A stretch of DNA of 64,000 nucleotides from Blattamonas nauphoetae (GCA_033064195.1 JARBJD010000041.1:62001-126000), one strand, 5' to 3'. Positions 1 through 10,844 are shown, numbered from the stretch's first letter. The notes: generated by a model not told the origin, from the letters alone. Numbers and translations are program-made.

Positions 1-560
1 CTTCTCTGTCGATGAACGATCGTGTTGTGATGGAAGTGAACATGGACTCGACACCCCGCACTGTGCAATTCTTTGTCAACGGAAAGTGCACAGACAGTTA
101 TGTGAGTGGGATTCCAGAATCCGTGAGAATTGGTGTCTGTCGCTCTTCATTTCGTTTCTCAGTTGTTCAGTTCTCTGCGGATGTGATTGGAACATCGCTC
201 CAGATCACAAGCATCGTGCACTCCACGCAAGCGACTCCTCTCTCAAACAAGATGTTGGAGATCAAATGGACTGACTCCAAACAGTCGCTCGAAGAGAGAA
301 AAGAAAAATGTTCCAAGCCGATTCGGAGAGAGGCAGAAGGATCGATGCCCGCTCTCCTCATGCGAAACCCGGAACACTTCAAGATTGATGGAAATGTGAT
401 CACTCGGACTGCCTTTGACTCGGCTGGACTCACTTCACCGTTCAGCACAGTGGTCTTTGCTGAAATTGTTGACAAAGCGATCATGTCTGTCACTGTGACC
501 ATCCCTCTTTATCACCTGTCCCTTTCTCTGTCCGAGTCACCACGTTCTGTCGAATGGTGA
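1..560 (+). CDS. SPRY-like repeat protein, C-terminal fragment (cut by window start)
   Basis: Open from the window edge to a TGA at 558-560. The first ~55 residues are the second half of a SPRY-like module: 'DRVVMEVNMDSTPRTVQFF' then 'GIPESVRIGVC', the same signature as in the neighbouring kinase gene on the other strand. About 60 residues of linker follow. A new module then begins ('LLMRNPEHFKIDGNVITRT ... VVFAEIVDKAIMSVTVTI') but similarity stops near position 505 and the last ~15 residues look random. A short GTCTGT-donor intron may lie around 137-172, as in the paralogous modules, but I could not fix it. The N-terminus lies outside the window, so a kinase domain there is possible but unseen. 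Function unknown; SPRY folds usually bind proteins. Confidence 0.6.
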   Translation, partial: SLSMNDRVVMEVNMDSTPRTVQFFVNGKCTDSYVSGIPESVRIGVCRSSFRFSVVQFSADVIGTSLQITSIVHSTQATPLSNKMLEIKWTDSKQSLEERKEKCSKPIRREAEGSMPALLMRNPEHFKIDGNVITRTAFDSAGLTSPFSTVVFAEIVDKAIMSVTVTIPLYHLSLSLSESPRSVEW

Positions 561-3500
561 AGTGATTTTTGTTTGTGAAGAGTAATTCAGGCAGCTTCAT
601 CGTTGGGAGCTGCTGTATCTTCCTATCATCATTATCATAGGAATCCTCATCCAATTCTGTCGCTTGGAGAGGTGTATGAGTTGGCCATTCAATCACTTCC
701 ATCATGTCTGTGAAGGCGCTTCCTCGGTTTAGGTGAGTAATTCGGTCAAACCGAACTTGCATGCCTCGATTCCTTGCTGTGAACTGAAATGAAGAGGGAG
801 AGATAAGAGTGAGTGTGAATGAATGAAACGAAAAGTGGAGAAGAGTAGGGCCGAAAGAGAGAGATGGAACGACAGCACACTCCAACTCGAACTGATTCCG
901 GAAGACCAACGACGACAGCATCGACTGGCTCTCGATTGACGAAGAACTGGGCTGTGCGGGGATTCGAGTCCATGTTGATTTCCGCGACAAGAGAATCACC
1001 ACTTCTGAATTCACATTGAAAATCGATGGGGTTGGATCGTTTCACACTCTCGAACAATAGACCACCCATCGAAGAAAGAGCAATCGAGTCTGAGATTGAG
1101 AGAGGATTGAAACCAGAAAATGGGTGATGCGAGACAAACTTTGGATCCCTCCCAGACTCTGCTCCTGTTTGGGAATCGGAGCCGTTCCATCAATCAAGCC
1201 GAATAAAAAGATTTCAGAAAGACTGTCGTGCATGAGAATTGTGAACGATATCGCCACAATCCCTTCAGAAATCGGTTCTGCAAGAAGGATGGAGCTTGAG
1301 GATGAAGTCAGTTGTCCTCCAACTTCATTTGTGGCCAGGCCAGTTGAAGAGAAGATGTTGTCTTCCACTCTGAAGTGCGAAGGATCGGTGAAGACGAGCG
1401 ACGGCATCTGTGTTTGCACAGTCAGCACGCTCGATCGCATCCCATTCATGAACATGTCCGCACTGTCTCGCACTTCTTCGGGATTCCATTTCAGCTCAAT
1501 CACTCTTCGCAGTGGCGTCGCGTGCTTCAGACGAGAGATTCCATCGAAACGAATTGAAACTCCTTCGTTCTTCATCGAGAACTGAAAAGAAGCGAAGATG
1601 AGGATGATGAATGACACACTCCAAATCGGATGGAGGAAGGGAGACCAGAGACAAAGGTGAGAGGCACATTTCCGTTGATGATGAACACAGCTGTGCGAGG
1701 CCTCGCGTCCATGTCCACCTCCAACACCACTCGGTCTCTTATCTTTATCCGAGGAGAGATGTTGATTCGCTTCTTTTTGGGATCAGAAGACCGAGGGACA
1801 GCATAGAGTCTTCCGTATTTTATACCGAAGGCGACGGAACCTGATGAGAAGTGAAGAAATGAGAAATGAAGGAGGAGAACACACCTGGGAAGGTCATTCC
1901 AAGTCGATCTGTGGACTCAATTGTCCGCGACAGAGCATCGACGAGTCCAACCATCAATTCTTCTTTTGACTCTGAACACTTCCCAAGGAAGAAACACAAA
2001 CTTTTATTTTCAGGGATGGCGAGTACAGTGATGGCGAGAGATACCACACCCGTCGAGATTGGTTCTTCGAGAAGAGTTGTCCTCCAGTCTTGTTCGTCGT
2101 CAAAACCTGTTCGAGTGATGATGTTGTCAGAAACATCAAAATGAGATCTTTGGTCGATTTGGTACTGCTTATGTTTGTAATACATTAGAGTAGGCATTGT
2201 TTGTGTCTTCGAGAGAATGGTGGGTTCTGGATCGATCGTGATTGATGATGTCTGACGGGCGAGAAGGTGTTGCCGTTGTTCATCTTCCTCTTCCTTCTCC
2301 AACACAACATTCCGTTCACGCGTCTGTTGCAGTGACAGCTGAACAGATCGAAGTTTTCGCTCCAGCTCGTCTCGTTCCTGAACCAGTTTCTCCTTCTCCA
2401 TCAACAATTCCATCGTCTTCTCTTTCACGTTCACGTCACACAACGATTCCTTGATCTCCTTCATTCCTGTCCAAACCTGAATCGTCTTCATTTTCGACAG
2501 CGCCGTTTCCGGACCAAGCATTCCCTCCAAAAGACCTCCTTCAAAGAGAGCTGTTGTGGTTGCGCGACGACCCACATTCTGACAACAACCAGTTCAAACG
2601 AACGAACAAACAAACAAACAAACAAAGAACGAAAGAGTGATGAGAAGGAAGGAGGAGAACAGACTGGGTCCAGCATCTTCAGAAGAACCGCCCTCACGCA
2701 CGGATCGATCGAGAGAGCAACTTTGGACTCGTCGAACGTGTGCAGCGCCACACTCAGCTGAAGCAGATGCAGTCCCTCAAACAGCCCTTTCCCAGTCACC
2801 ATCCGATACGCCAGAACTCCAAGCGACCAAACATCACTCGCCGGTGTTGGTGTCCCCTTGCTGTCCATCGCTCGCTCCGGTGAGTTGTACTCGAACGTCC
2901 CCAGTTCTCCAATCGTCGACGTCATCTGCTGGTCAAGAGGCGCTGATCCCCCAAGATCACCTGAAAACAGAAAAATCACTGAAAGCGAATCCAATCAAAC
3001 AAACACAGAAACGCCCGGTTGTTCTCCCGAAGCAGAACATTCTCCGGCTTCAGATCTCCATGAGCCGTCGATCCCGACGAGTGAGTGTGCATCCACAAAA
3101 GACCCTCGCAGATGTCAACCAGAATCATCACTGTCAACTGAAAACACATCCACACCAACCACAAAAATCAAAGACAAACAACCACAATTCCAACAAATAT
3201 CAAAAACATCAAAAACATCAAAAAAACATCAAAGAATGAGAAAAATGAGAAAAAGACAAGAGGCAAACAGGAAGAGGAATCAATTCTTTTCGTTCCTCAT
3301 ATTCCAGAATCAGATCTTTCAGGCTTCGATGCCCAAGCTCCATCACAATCGCGTGGTGTCCTCCCATGTCAATCGATTCATGAATACCCACAATCCGACG
3401 ATGGGCAAAGCGAGTCAACATCTCCACTTCACGGTTCACTCGCTCCTTGTCTCCCTCTTTCAGCATCGGCAGCACCTTCACCGCATATGAAACTCCACTC

Positions 3501-3666
3501 CGCTCATCCACCACTTTCACAACTTGCCCAAACGCTCCTTCACTGATCATTTCTGGCTTCACGTCTGACAAACGAAGAAGAATCCAACAAAACAAGAAAA
3601 CAACAGAAATCATGACAGAAAGGACACACAGCCGGGAGGGGTAACATCCTCGAGTTTCGACGTCAT
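490..3666 (-). CDS. Ser/Thr protein kinase fused to SPRY-like repeats
   Basis: Multi-exon gene. ATG at 3666 opens a short exon (MTSKLEDVTPPG) joined across a GTGTGT-donor intron to 'YVKPEMISEGAFGQVV', the glycine loop. Kinase landmarks in order: YAVKVL lysine, 'MELGHRSLKDLI' hinge, catalytic loop HGDLKPENVLL (HGD, so a non-RD kinase), FLCDLG in place of DFG, YNSPE activation-segment end, DVWSLGVL. A coiled coil with heptad-like K/E/L content follows (about 2280-2440). After it come two SPRY-like modules (about 2160-1490 and 1410-760) and the start of a third (600-490). The splices I traced are GT-AG, for example exon ends at 'LP' to 'LTVMILVDICEG' and 'LDP' to 'NVGRRATTTALF'. The third module ends abruptly at the tail-to-tail junction with the plus-strand SPRY gene. 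Catalysis looks possible (K, D of HGD, D of DLG, P-E all present). Substrate unknown. Confidence 0.8.
2595..2627. repeat. (CAAA)n-type microsatellite in a kinase-gene intron
   Basis: Tandem CAAA/CGAA units on the plus strand, lying inside the intron that joins the kinase C-lobe to the coiled-coil part of the minus-strand kinase gene. Confidence 0.75.
3199..3234. repeat. AAAACATC tandem repeat in a kinase-gene intron
   Basis: Four near-perfect copies of an 8-10 bp A-rich unit ending CATC. They sit inside the intron between the kinase N-lobe exon and the catalytic-loop exon. Confidence 0.7.
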
Positions 3667-3908
3667 TCCAGATGTTCGATTTGGGTTCGCCCTTACTTTG
3701 TAAAACCCAACTTATTTTGCCCATTATATTGTCTAAATGACTGAACTGACGAAGCAAGGCTTGAGGTGATGTGCTTGAAAAATCTCCTCATACGAATTGG
3801 AGCCATCTCTGACCAACGAAACAAGAGAGAAACAAGTTTATGTCACTGAATGAAAAGTGATTTGATCGTTTGCATTCCAGTTCAGGAATGGAGAGTCTTC
3901 TGAAGCAA

Positions 3909-4874
3909 TCATTTGACTACGAAGAACAGGAGACGGATATCGTCTGAGGAGATCGTTCTGTTTTGGCGATGCTCGCCAGAAAGACCATCCGCCAGAATAA
4001 CTTGATTGACATGACATGAAAAAAGAAAAGTGTGCATCGAGCTGTGTTGTGAGGTGAACAATGAGATTGCCATCTCGCCACCTCCCGAAGCATCGTGCAG
4101 CAGTGTTTGTTCGCTTTCATCCCTGAATCCTTCTTGTTTTTGCGAATGCAACAAAAATCTGCCTCTCTTTCCAGCTTCTGGTGCACGTTCTTGCCTTCTG
4201 TGGACAGTGATGGGCGTGAAACAGACGGTTCGTTGGTGTGCGTCCACGTCTTCAACTTGTGAAAGAAGTGATTGGAAGACCATTGCGATGCGAGAAGAGC
4301 AAGCACAATCCAGTGTTGGTTGAATGCACCCATTTCAAAGATTCTGAAGGAAATTCAATTGTGTCTTCGTATTCTTCGTTCCACGACGAGAGGCGACGAT
4401 TGCGACTGATCTGGACGAGAGATGGTTGGATGGGGATCAACACTTCATGCAGCACCACATCTCGAAGTGATCGAGGGCGATCGTTGGAAGTGGTGGAGAG
4501 GGATCGAGCAGAGTCGGTTGAGGCGAGCTCGATGGATCTTTTGGAGATCATGAGGCGTTGGTCAGGATGCATTTCTCCTCAACCACAGACAGATCACGCA
4601 AGTGAGGTGTTGAGATGATTCTGGGAACGAGTTTGGAGGAGAGGAGAGTCATGAAGTTGGAGGAAGGACGGCATTTGAGCCATTGATGAGGGAAGAGGAG
4701 AGGATCATAAATGGATGATGGATTGGACGAAGAGAGGAGTTCAATCACAGAATCCACGAACACTGTAGTGGGATTCGTGCACCTTTGTCCGAATGTCTCC
4801 AACAAAACGCGGATGTTGAATGTGAAAAGACTTGTCGTCCCTGCTGATCGACAACAGAAATCCAGCTCTGACAC
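3909..4874 (-). pseudogene. Decayed member of the lineage-specific 'STPHLRDLSVV' family
   Basis: Consecutive stretches of one protein family are readable on the minus strand, but in different frames. 'RCTNPTTVFVDSVIELL' and 'LVPRIISTPHLRDLSVVEEK' lie in one frame, which then stops. 'SLRDVVLHEVLIP' with 'PSLVQISRNRRLSSWNEEYE' lies in the next. 'MGAFNQHWIVLALLASQWSS' follows in another, and 'MVFQSLLSQVEDVDAHQR' with 'EGFRDESEQTLLHD' in a third. The order matches intact family members as I remember them from Blattamonas, so this reads as one gene broken by at least three frame changes or stops. No introns fit the shifts. The intact paralogue at 34769-35824 belongs to the same broad group of helical-repeat proteins. 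Function of the family is unknown to me. Confidence 0.6.
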
Positions 4875-5264
4875 CCAAAACCGCGGTCATTCTCACATTG
4901 TCGTTTTCATTGGAGAGTGAGGCAACCCTGACGAAAATGAGAGAAAGGAATCACAGAAAATGGTTCTGTGATTCGCCCCAGCTGTTGAATGATGATCACG
5001 GGAGGCTTTTTGGAGCCGACCCACATTTCTTTGTTCGTTCCCTTTTCTGGTCGATTCCCAGTTTTTGTCGAGTCAGACGTCGACCGTGGGAATCGTCTGT
5101 GTCGGCCGATGCTCATTCTCCGTTCAGATTCTGGTGATCATTGAAAAAGCCAGGATGGCTCGAAAAAGGCTTGTATCTGGACTTATTATGCCCATCACCT
5201 CTTCCCCTTTCATCGTTGTATGCTCCACTTCTCTTCCACATGTTTTGGCATCCATCATCCATGT
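4875..5264. other. Interval with no gene I can support
   Basis: Between the pseudogene and the next minus-strand gene. Short frames exist on both strands (for example plus 4832-5137) but show no family resemblance, no splice-linked partners and no conserved motif. Confidence 0.5.
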
Positions 5265-6156
5265 CAGAGAACGACCACAATCCTGCTGTCCGCTTTGACT
5301 TTGTTACTGAGGTGTGATCTCAGTCCAACGACGAAAGTGTGGCAAATCATGTCTTCCTCATGGGCCAATCCACCATCACCCCGATTGGCGATGTGAAAAG
5401 ACTTGATTCGATGTGTTGTCCATGTCTCATTTTGTCGAGAGAGCAGAATGATGTACTTCATGAAAATGCAGAAGTGGACACCAATAAACCGTGATGACGT
5501 TGTACTGATGGCTGGACCGACCAGCGCGATGTCCCTGGCAGGTCCGAACAAAGAGCGATGACAGAAATGAAAGAAAGCCAGGATAGGCAAGGTAACTGTC
5601 CCACGTGAGTGTGCTGTTCTGAGAGAGTGCCGATAGAATGTGGTCAACGAGATTTGCACGCGCTAATCGCAGTTTTGTTGATGCTGGAACATCCATTGAG
5701 AGCCAGTTCAGCAATCGCGTTGTTTCAGCTGCAATCTGGGGATGGTTCGATGACAATAAAGTATAGATCCCATCAATAAATTCCTGACAGGTATGACCAC
5801 TTGAGCTACAGAGATCCTGGATAAATGCGGCGACGTTGATCGCAGATTGGTTCGACGGTTTGAAATCTTCCAGTAATGAAGACAGATGTCGCTCAAGATC
5901 TTCAGGGAGATAGACATCTTGCTTCAGAGATTCCACCAATTCATAGAAATGGGTATGTGTCCCAGGGTCAGACAGGGTAATTTTCTTCCAAGAATTGTAC
6001 CATAGATTGGTGCCTAATGGGAAGTTGAGGGGTGTCCTGGAAGAGAAATGAAGAAGATATGCCGAATGCAGGAAGAAAGTGCATGGAGTAGAGTTGATGA
6101 GAGAGACAACGATTGAGCAAAATTGAAAATTGGGCTTGTTCTCGAATTGTGTTCAC
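5265..6156 (-). CDS. Hypothetical helical protein, probable lineage-specific family member
   Basis: At least two exons. The upper exon holds 'REQAQFSILLNRCLSHQL' and ends before an intron running to a TTCCAG acceptor near 6040. The next exon continues 'LNFPLGTNLWYNSWKKITL ... FYELVESLKQDVYLPEDL', then 'FIDGIYTLLSSNHPQIAAET' and 'KLRLARANLVDHILSALSQN' down to about 5600. That pattern (a 'FIDGI..LLSS..' helix pair followed by an 'L..A.LVD.ILS.L' helix) matches the lineage-specific helical family seen at 34769-35824. A possible last exon after a GACCTGCCAG acceptor near 5540 runs open to about 5265. Start codon not resolved: the in-frame ATG at 6156 is only the first visible one. It could be an active gene or a relic. 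Confidence 0.45.
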
Positions 6157-6215
6157 ACAATTAATTTCAAGGTAAAATCGAGTTAATGAGGTGAAAAATG
6201 ATGAAGAGAATAAAG

Positions 6216-6707
6216 TTAAATCAGTCGTTGTGCCCGTGGATGCGTTTCTTTGAGAATTCCTGAAATCTCAAGAAATCTGTCTCCCCCAGTGCTCAATTTC
6301 GGTGAAAGATTCATCCAATACACCTCCTCGAACATATCAAGAGCATTTTTCACGCCATCTCGGGTTATGTCCCGTGGCATCCGAATGTCTGAGAGCACGA
6401 TGGCTCTTTCGTTCCACTCCATCTTTTCTCTCAGGAGAGGACCGGAGATGAAGATCTCCGAGTTTCCAATCAGATATTTTTGACCAACCGAGCGGATGGC
6501 CACCAAAGAAAGATTCGATAATGACGCGACGTTGGCCATCAGATACACACCGTTTGTTCCTGGCTCGTCAAGAATTTCCAATGATACGATTGTCCCTATT
6601 CGCCCACAAACATGAAAGAACTCGTTTTGGGGGGCAGAACGAGGAATATGTGAGACGGTGTATTCCACGAAGCGGGGAGGAAGATTGCGATAAAGAGCTG
6701 AAAGCAT
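6216..6707 (-). CDS. Hypothetical protein, ~163 aa
   Basis: Uninterrupted frame from ATG at 6707 (MLSALYRNLPPRFVEY) to TAA at 6216. Mixed alpha/beta composition: 'FFHVCGRIGTIVSLEIL' and 'GVYLMANVASLSNLSLVAI' suggest successive beta strands, and 'GVKNALDMFEEVYWMNLS' a helix. No signal peptide or membrane segment. I do not recognise the family. Its 3' end is 60 bp upstream of the first exon I could read for the next minus-strand gene, so it could be an upstream exon set of that gene, although its own stop argues against this. Confidence 0.45.
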   Translation of the reverse strand: MLSALYRNLPPRFVEYTVSHIPRSAPQNEFFHVCGRIGTIVSLEILDEPGTNGVYLMANVASLSNLSLVAIRSVGQKYLIGNSEIFISGPLLREKMEWNERAIVLSDIRMPRDITRDGVKNALDMFEEVYWMNLSPKLSTGGDRFLEISGILKETHPRAQRLI

Positions 6708-8264
6708 AATCACTACATGAAAAGCAAACTGTACAGATCTTCAATAGACGACAACATGCGTGCAGAATCTTTGACAGTCCAAGCCGTTAGATTCATATGG
6801 GCCGAATTAAGACGGAATCGAATTTTTCTGGGTGTCAAATCGGGAGGATGGAGGACAAAAACGTGTCAAAACAAAGAAATCGGAGGGTTAGGATGCATAG
6901 GTGACAAAACACAGGCTCATTTTCGCAAATCGGCATGCGTTCGCCAGACGACGAACGTGAATTTTTGTACCGCTGTTCTCGTGTCATCTTCTTGTTTTTG
7001 TCTCGAGTTTGTGTCCAAATCCTAATCTGTGATCCAAAATACGCATCGGAAGATTCATTGTGAGTTTGCCGGAAACTGGCGAAGGCACACTGAAAAGAGA
7101 TGTCTTTTGTTATGGAGCGAGACGATTCGCATCAAAACCCAGCAAATTCTTCAAGATATTCACCAAACTGTCCAAATTTTCGACATGCTCTGGCAATGTG
7201 TCTTTCAAGTCTCAGAAGCATTCTCAGAAGGTGTGCGATGACCAAAATGAAAACAACACTGAAGTGACTGAAATGGTGTAATGTGAATCCAAACTGCATC
7301 TTTTTGAGTTCAATGGCGTCGACGTGAATGATATCAGGTTATTTGACCCATTGCGATCTGAATTGAAGGAGATGTTGAACTCGAACTTGGAACGACACGT
7401 TTGTCGTCTAATCCAAGAGACCATTCAAGGCACAGTTTCCTCCTTCTCTTTTATTCTGACTCACTCTTCCCGCCCATTTTGCTCAGAATTGAAAAGTCCA
7501 ATTCCGTCACTTTTGGAGAAACAAACTCTCCTCGACCCTTCCACGTGAATGAGGCCAGCCATTTCTTCATCTGAACCAACAATCACTCTTTATCTCTCCG
7601 TCTTTCTCTTCGCATCACATTTGCGTCGAACCAAACTTTCTTCTCGTCGTCCACCGTGCTCGCAACGACGCCTGTCTCACCAACTCCAAATCTGCGAACT
7701 TTCGCGTTTCCACGCCTCGCCAATGCTTCCCAAGCATCTCTTTTTCCGTCTCCTGTAGATATTCATTTTTGCGACTCCGTTTTTCTCAAACCGTCCATCC
7801 GCCTCAACCTCAATTTCTCCGCCGCCCCAAACTGAGCACTGTGCGACTGCCTGCGAGATCACAACACGACCGCACATTCATCTCATCAATGACGAGAGCG
7901 GGACTCGAGTTTGGTTTGATGGAATCACATCCACCCAATCTGGAACCAACCCACGAACTGTGTGCCAGCATCAACACAACAGCAGACACGGGGCAGAGGT
8001 GAGAGGAAGAAGGGGAGGCAGGTTGGGAGGAGAGGGAAGGGCAGGAGAGTTGCAGAAGGCCGTCTGCACTTCGCACTTCATTCACCAACCGACGAGCGGT
8101 GCTTCAGCCCCATCCACTGTGCTCAGAACGGACATCGACAACTCGTTTTGGAGAATCGCAAATGATTCCTTTTGATCGGATGGATGTTATCCATTCGTTT
8201 TGAAAGAGAGGCAGATATCATTTCAGAAAGAGACATTAAAACAATAATAAAGACAAATAACGTA
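6708..8264. other. 1.5 kb region without a supportable gene
   Basis: Several plus-strand frames of 60-100 codons occur (6717-7025, 7060-7281, 7324-7548, 7960-8175). The only stretch with protein-like character is 'LRSELKEMLNSNLERHVCRL' near 7340-7420, which faintly recalls the end of a BPI/LBP-type lipid-binding domain. I could not link it by splicing to neighbours and do not call it. It may be a fast-evolving or decayed gene. Confidence 0.35.
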
Positions 8265-9590
8265 TTAAAATTTCTTTTTTGTTGGTTGTGGAGCCTGGTT
8301 ATAAACAAAACTTACGCCGTTCAATAAATATTCCCAAGGATTATTGAAGCGACACGCCTCGATCACTTTCGTCGGAACAGTCTGTCTCTTCGCCGTTCCC
8401 AAAATATTAACAGGCTTCCCAATTTCATCTTCAGCTAATCTCACCGATCCACGGGGATCAACTTCTTGTCCTTCCCACGGGGTGAGTAACGCAGTGACTT
8501 TTTTCTCCCCGTTCTCCTTTGCAGCGACAAGGGGTGGTGGAGGTTTAGGCTGGCCAGGAACTGTTGGTGTGGGTTGAGAATTTGTGAGGAAGGAAGGGGG
8601 AGGATCAGGACGTTGGGAAACAGAGGGGAGAGAGGTGAGTGGTTTTTGGAGAGGTGGCTGCATCATTGCGAATAGAGATTCGAGAACGCGAGTACAGAAT
8701 GCAATAAGCCTGAATGAAAACATGAAATTAAAATCAACAGACCAAGTCTTCTCCTCTGGATCGAGGAAGTTAGTTTCCCACACATTTTTGATTGTGTTGA
8801 AATGACCCTTCAAATCATCGCAGAAGTACGGGGCCATGCGTTTTAAAGAATGCTAAATAGTATTCAGTTCATTGAAGGAATTTTGATGCGATAAAAACGG
8901 TGAAAGGTGACAGACGAATAACAAGGCGAGTTGATGTCCGATATATCTGAAATTGGGTGTTGTAAAACCACTCTGTCCATCATCCAATTCAATAGACTCG
9001 CATATATTCTCACACAATGCAACAACAAGAAGGAGATCAGATAATGAATCCAAATAAGCTGCGAGATCATGGAAGGAAATTGGAAGATAATACAATTGTG
9101 AAAGAGACACACTTTTAAATCGACCATGTGATGGATGTCCTGAGGCTGTGACATTCATCAACGGGAAGACAGAGAGGAGTCCCCAGTGTTCCAACGCAGT
9201 CTGGGCGAACAAAAGAGTTGTGATGTGAAAGTGAGGAGAAAATATGTGAAACGAGAGAAAGTCAGACAAGTGATTCAAGATGGCCTCCATATTGGATGCA
9301 GATATCATCAATGGCTGAGCTCAGAGCTTTTTCTTCTTTCTGGAACGCATGTTTGTTAAACACAAGATATTGTTCGCGAAGATAATGGTGCATCGAACAT
9401 AATGGAAATAGAAGCTTGTACGGGCCGTTTTTATCTACTTTAACATATCTGATCGCGCTGGATTCAGATTTCTCTGTAAAAAGAGGATGAAACAATGAAA
9501 AGGAAAAAAGAGACTGATATCGTCTAATTCGTCATCATTTGTGACTTCGAACCCTCCAAGGTCAGCCGGTGAGGTGTTTAATTGAGACAT
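8265..9590 (-). CDS. Conserved-looking hypothetical helical protein with proline-rich tail
   Basis: Five exons. ATG at 9590 (MSQLNTSPADLGGFEV). Splices: '...DELDDI' to 'KKSESSAIRYVKVDKNGPYK' across an intron with donor GTCTCT; '...QYGGHLESL' to 'TALEHWGLLSVFPL' (donor GTCTGA); '...GHQLALLF' to 'HSLKRMAPYFCDDL' (GTCTGT); 'DPEEKTW' to 'LIAFCTRVLESLF' (GTCTGT, ~33 nt). Every join keeps frame. The first ~220 residues look all-helical. A proline-rich linker follows (about 8510-8650, 'PPSFLTNSQPTPTVPGQPK' style), then a C-terminal block ending QAPQPTKKKF and TAA. No membrane segment. I do not recognise the family. It is transcribed divergently from the SH3 gene, with 48 bp between the start codons. 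Confidence 0.7.
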
Positions 9591-9638
9591 CAGAACACGT
9601 CTTTGTCCAACCAAACAAACTAAGGGGTGTCGAGAAAA
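9591..9638. promoter_or_regulatory. 48-bp shared divergent promoter interval
   Basis: The whole space between the start codons of the minus-strand helical protein (9590) and the plus-strand SH3 protein (9639). Both 5' UTRs and any core promoter elements must fit here or overlap the coding regions. No TATA box is evident. Confidence 0.5.
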
Positions 9639-10844
9639 ATGGCGAACCGTGAAGTACTCAAGGCATACACAGCAACAGGAGTCTGTTGTTTTCTATTCAC
9701 TGAAAGTCTTCCTTTTCTCTGTTAGGCTGGTCAATTAACAGTCACAGTTGGAGAAAAACTGACCTACATTAAAGAAGCGTCGCCAGGCTGGTCTCTCTGC
9801 AAGAACTCTGCCGGCACACAAGGTATATCGACCTTCTCGGTGAATATTTCCCATTTTTCCCCTTCAGGTTACGTTCCTACTTCATATATCAAAGAGATCG
9901 CTGCTGCACCTCCACCAGCACCAGCTGGTGGAGGAGGACAGTGGGCGGAGGCAGCTTCCGACTACGCTGGCAACCCATCCGATGCCCGATGCATTGGCTT
10001 CAAGAAAGGCGACAAATTCGAGATTGTCTCCCAGTCAGGAGCATGGTGGACCGTGAAACATCAAGGAGCACAAAAACTCGTTCCTGGAAGCTATATGAGA
10101 ATTTCCACACCACCATCAGCTGCTCCAGCTGCACCAGCCGCCCCGGCAGCACCAGCCGCCCCAGCTGTCGCTAAACCCGCTGCTGCCCCTCCAAGCACTG
10201 GAGCGACGGTATCTGCAGCAGTTGGTGGTTCTGTGCCCCCACCACCCCCACTCATCCCACAGGCCAATTCTCCACCACCAAAAGCGGCTGTAGGAGGCGG
10301 GGGAGGAGGAATGTCAATGCAGGAACAGCTCGCCGAAAGGGCCCGCAAAATGGCTGAAAAGAAGGCCAGAGACGAAGCTGCCGGGATCAAACCGGTCGAC
10401 CCTGCTGAAAACAGGCCTGCTGCATCGGCTCCGGCCCCGAGTGGTGGAGGGGGAGGGGGGATGGGAGGGGGAGCGGCTGGTGGTCTAGCGGCTGCTCTTG
10501 CAGCTCGAGCAAAGAAAGTGGCAGCACAGGAAAGAGGTGAAATCGCCCCTGCCACTTCTAGCCCACCACAGAAGTCTGATCCTCCAGCACAAAAGTTTGG
10601 GGGAGGTGGATCAACTCCAAAACAGACAACTGTCGGCCCGAAACCAACATCTTCATTAGCTTCATCTTCTCCTGCGCTTAAATCAACCGGGGCAGCTGAG
10701 GCAACAGCTTCAGCGGAATCGCGAGTCGATTCTGGAAGCTCTGAAATTAGCGCTGCCGGAGAAGAATTACTCAAGCAACAGCTCGCCGAGTTGAAGAAAT
10801 TGAATGAGAATATCGAAGCGTTAATTGAGGCGCTGAAAAAGTGA
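9639..10844 (+). CDS. Two-SH3-domain, VASP/WH2-like actin regulator candidate
   Basis: Exons 9639-9680, 9726-9822 and 9868-10844 give 371 aa. The first intron has donor GTCTGT and is 45 nt; the second has GTATAT. SH3-1, residues ~5-57: 'LKAYTATGAGQLTVTVGEKL', 'YIKEASPGWSLCK', 'GYVPTSYIKEI'. SH3-2, residues ~68-125: 'AASDYAGNPSDARCIGFKKG', 'GAWWTVKHQGAQKLVPGSYM'. Then an Ala-Pro repeat, a PPPPPLIP profilin-type site, and two Gly-rich blocks each followed by a short basic helix ('MSMQEQLAERARKMAEKKAR' and 'LAAALAARAKKV') resembling WH2 or Ena/VASP actin-binding segments. The last 25 residues form a coiled coil ('LLKQQLAELKKLNENIEALI'), a possible oligomerisation end as in VASP. Role inferred: scaffold for actin assembly. 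The domains are clear; the actin link is inference. Confidence 0.8.

Noticed and set aside
1124-1585. 153-codon plus-strand frame
   Set aside because: Antisense of a SPRY-like module of the kinase gene; no independent support.
2637-3490. Two ~200-codon plus-strand frames
   Set aside because: They lie opposite the kinase catalytic exons and contain intron microsatellites (runs of KTSKTSKK); composition is noise-like.
7324-7548. BPI/LBP-type lipid-binding gene
   Set aside because: Only one ~25-residue stretch resembles the domain; flanking exons could not be assembled.
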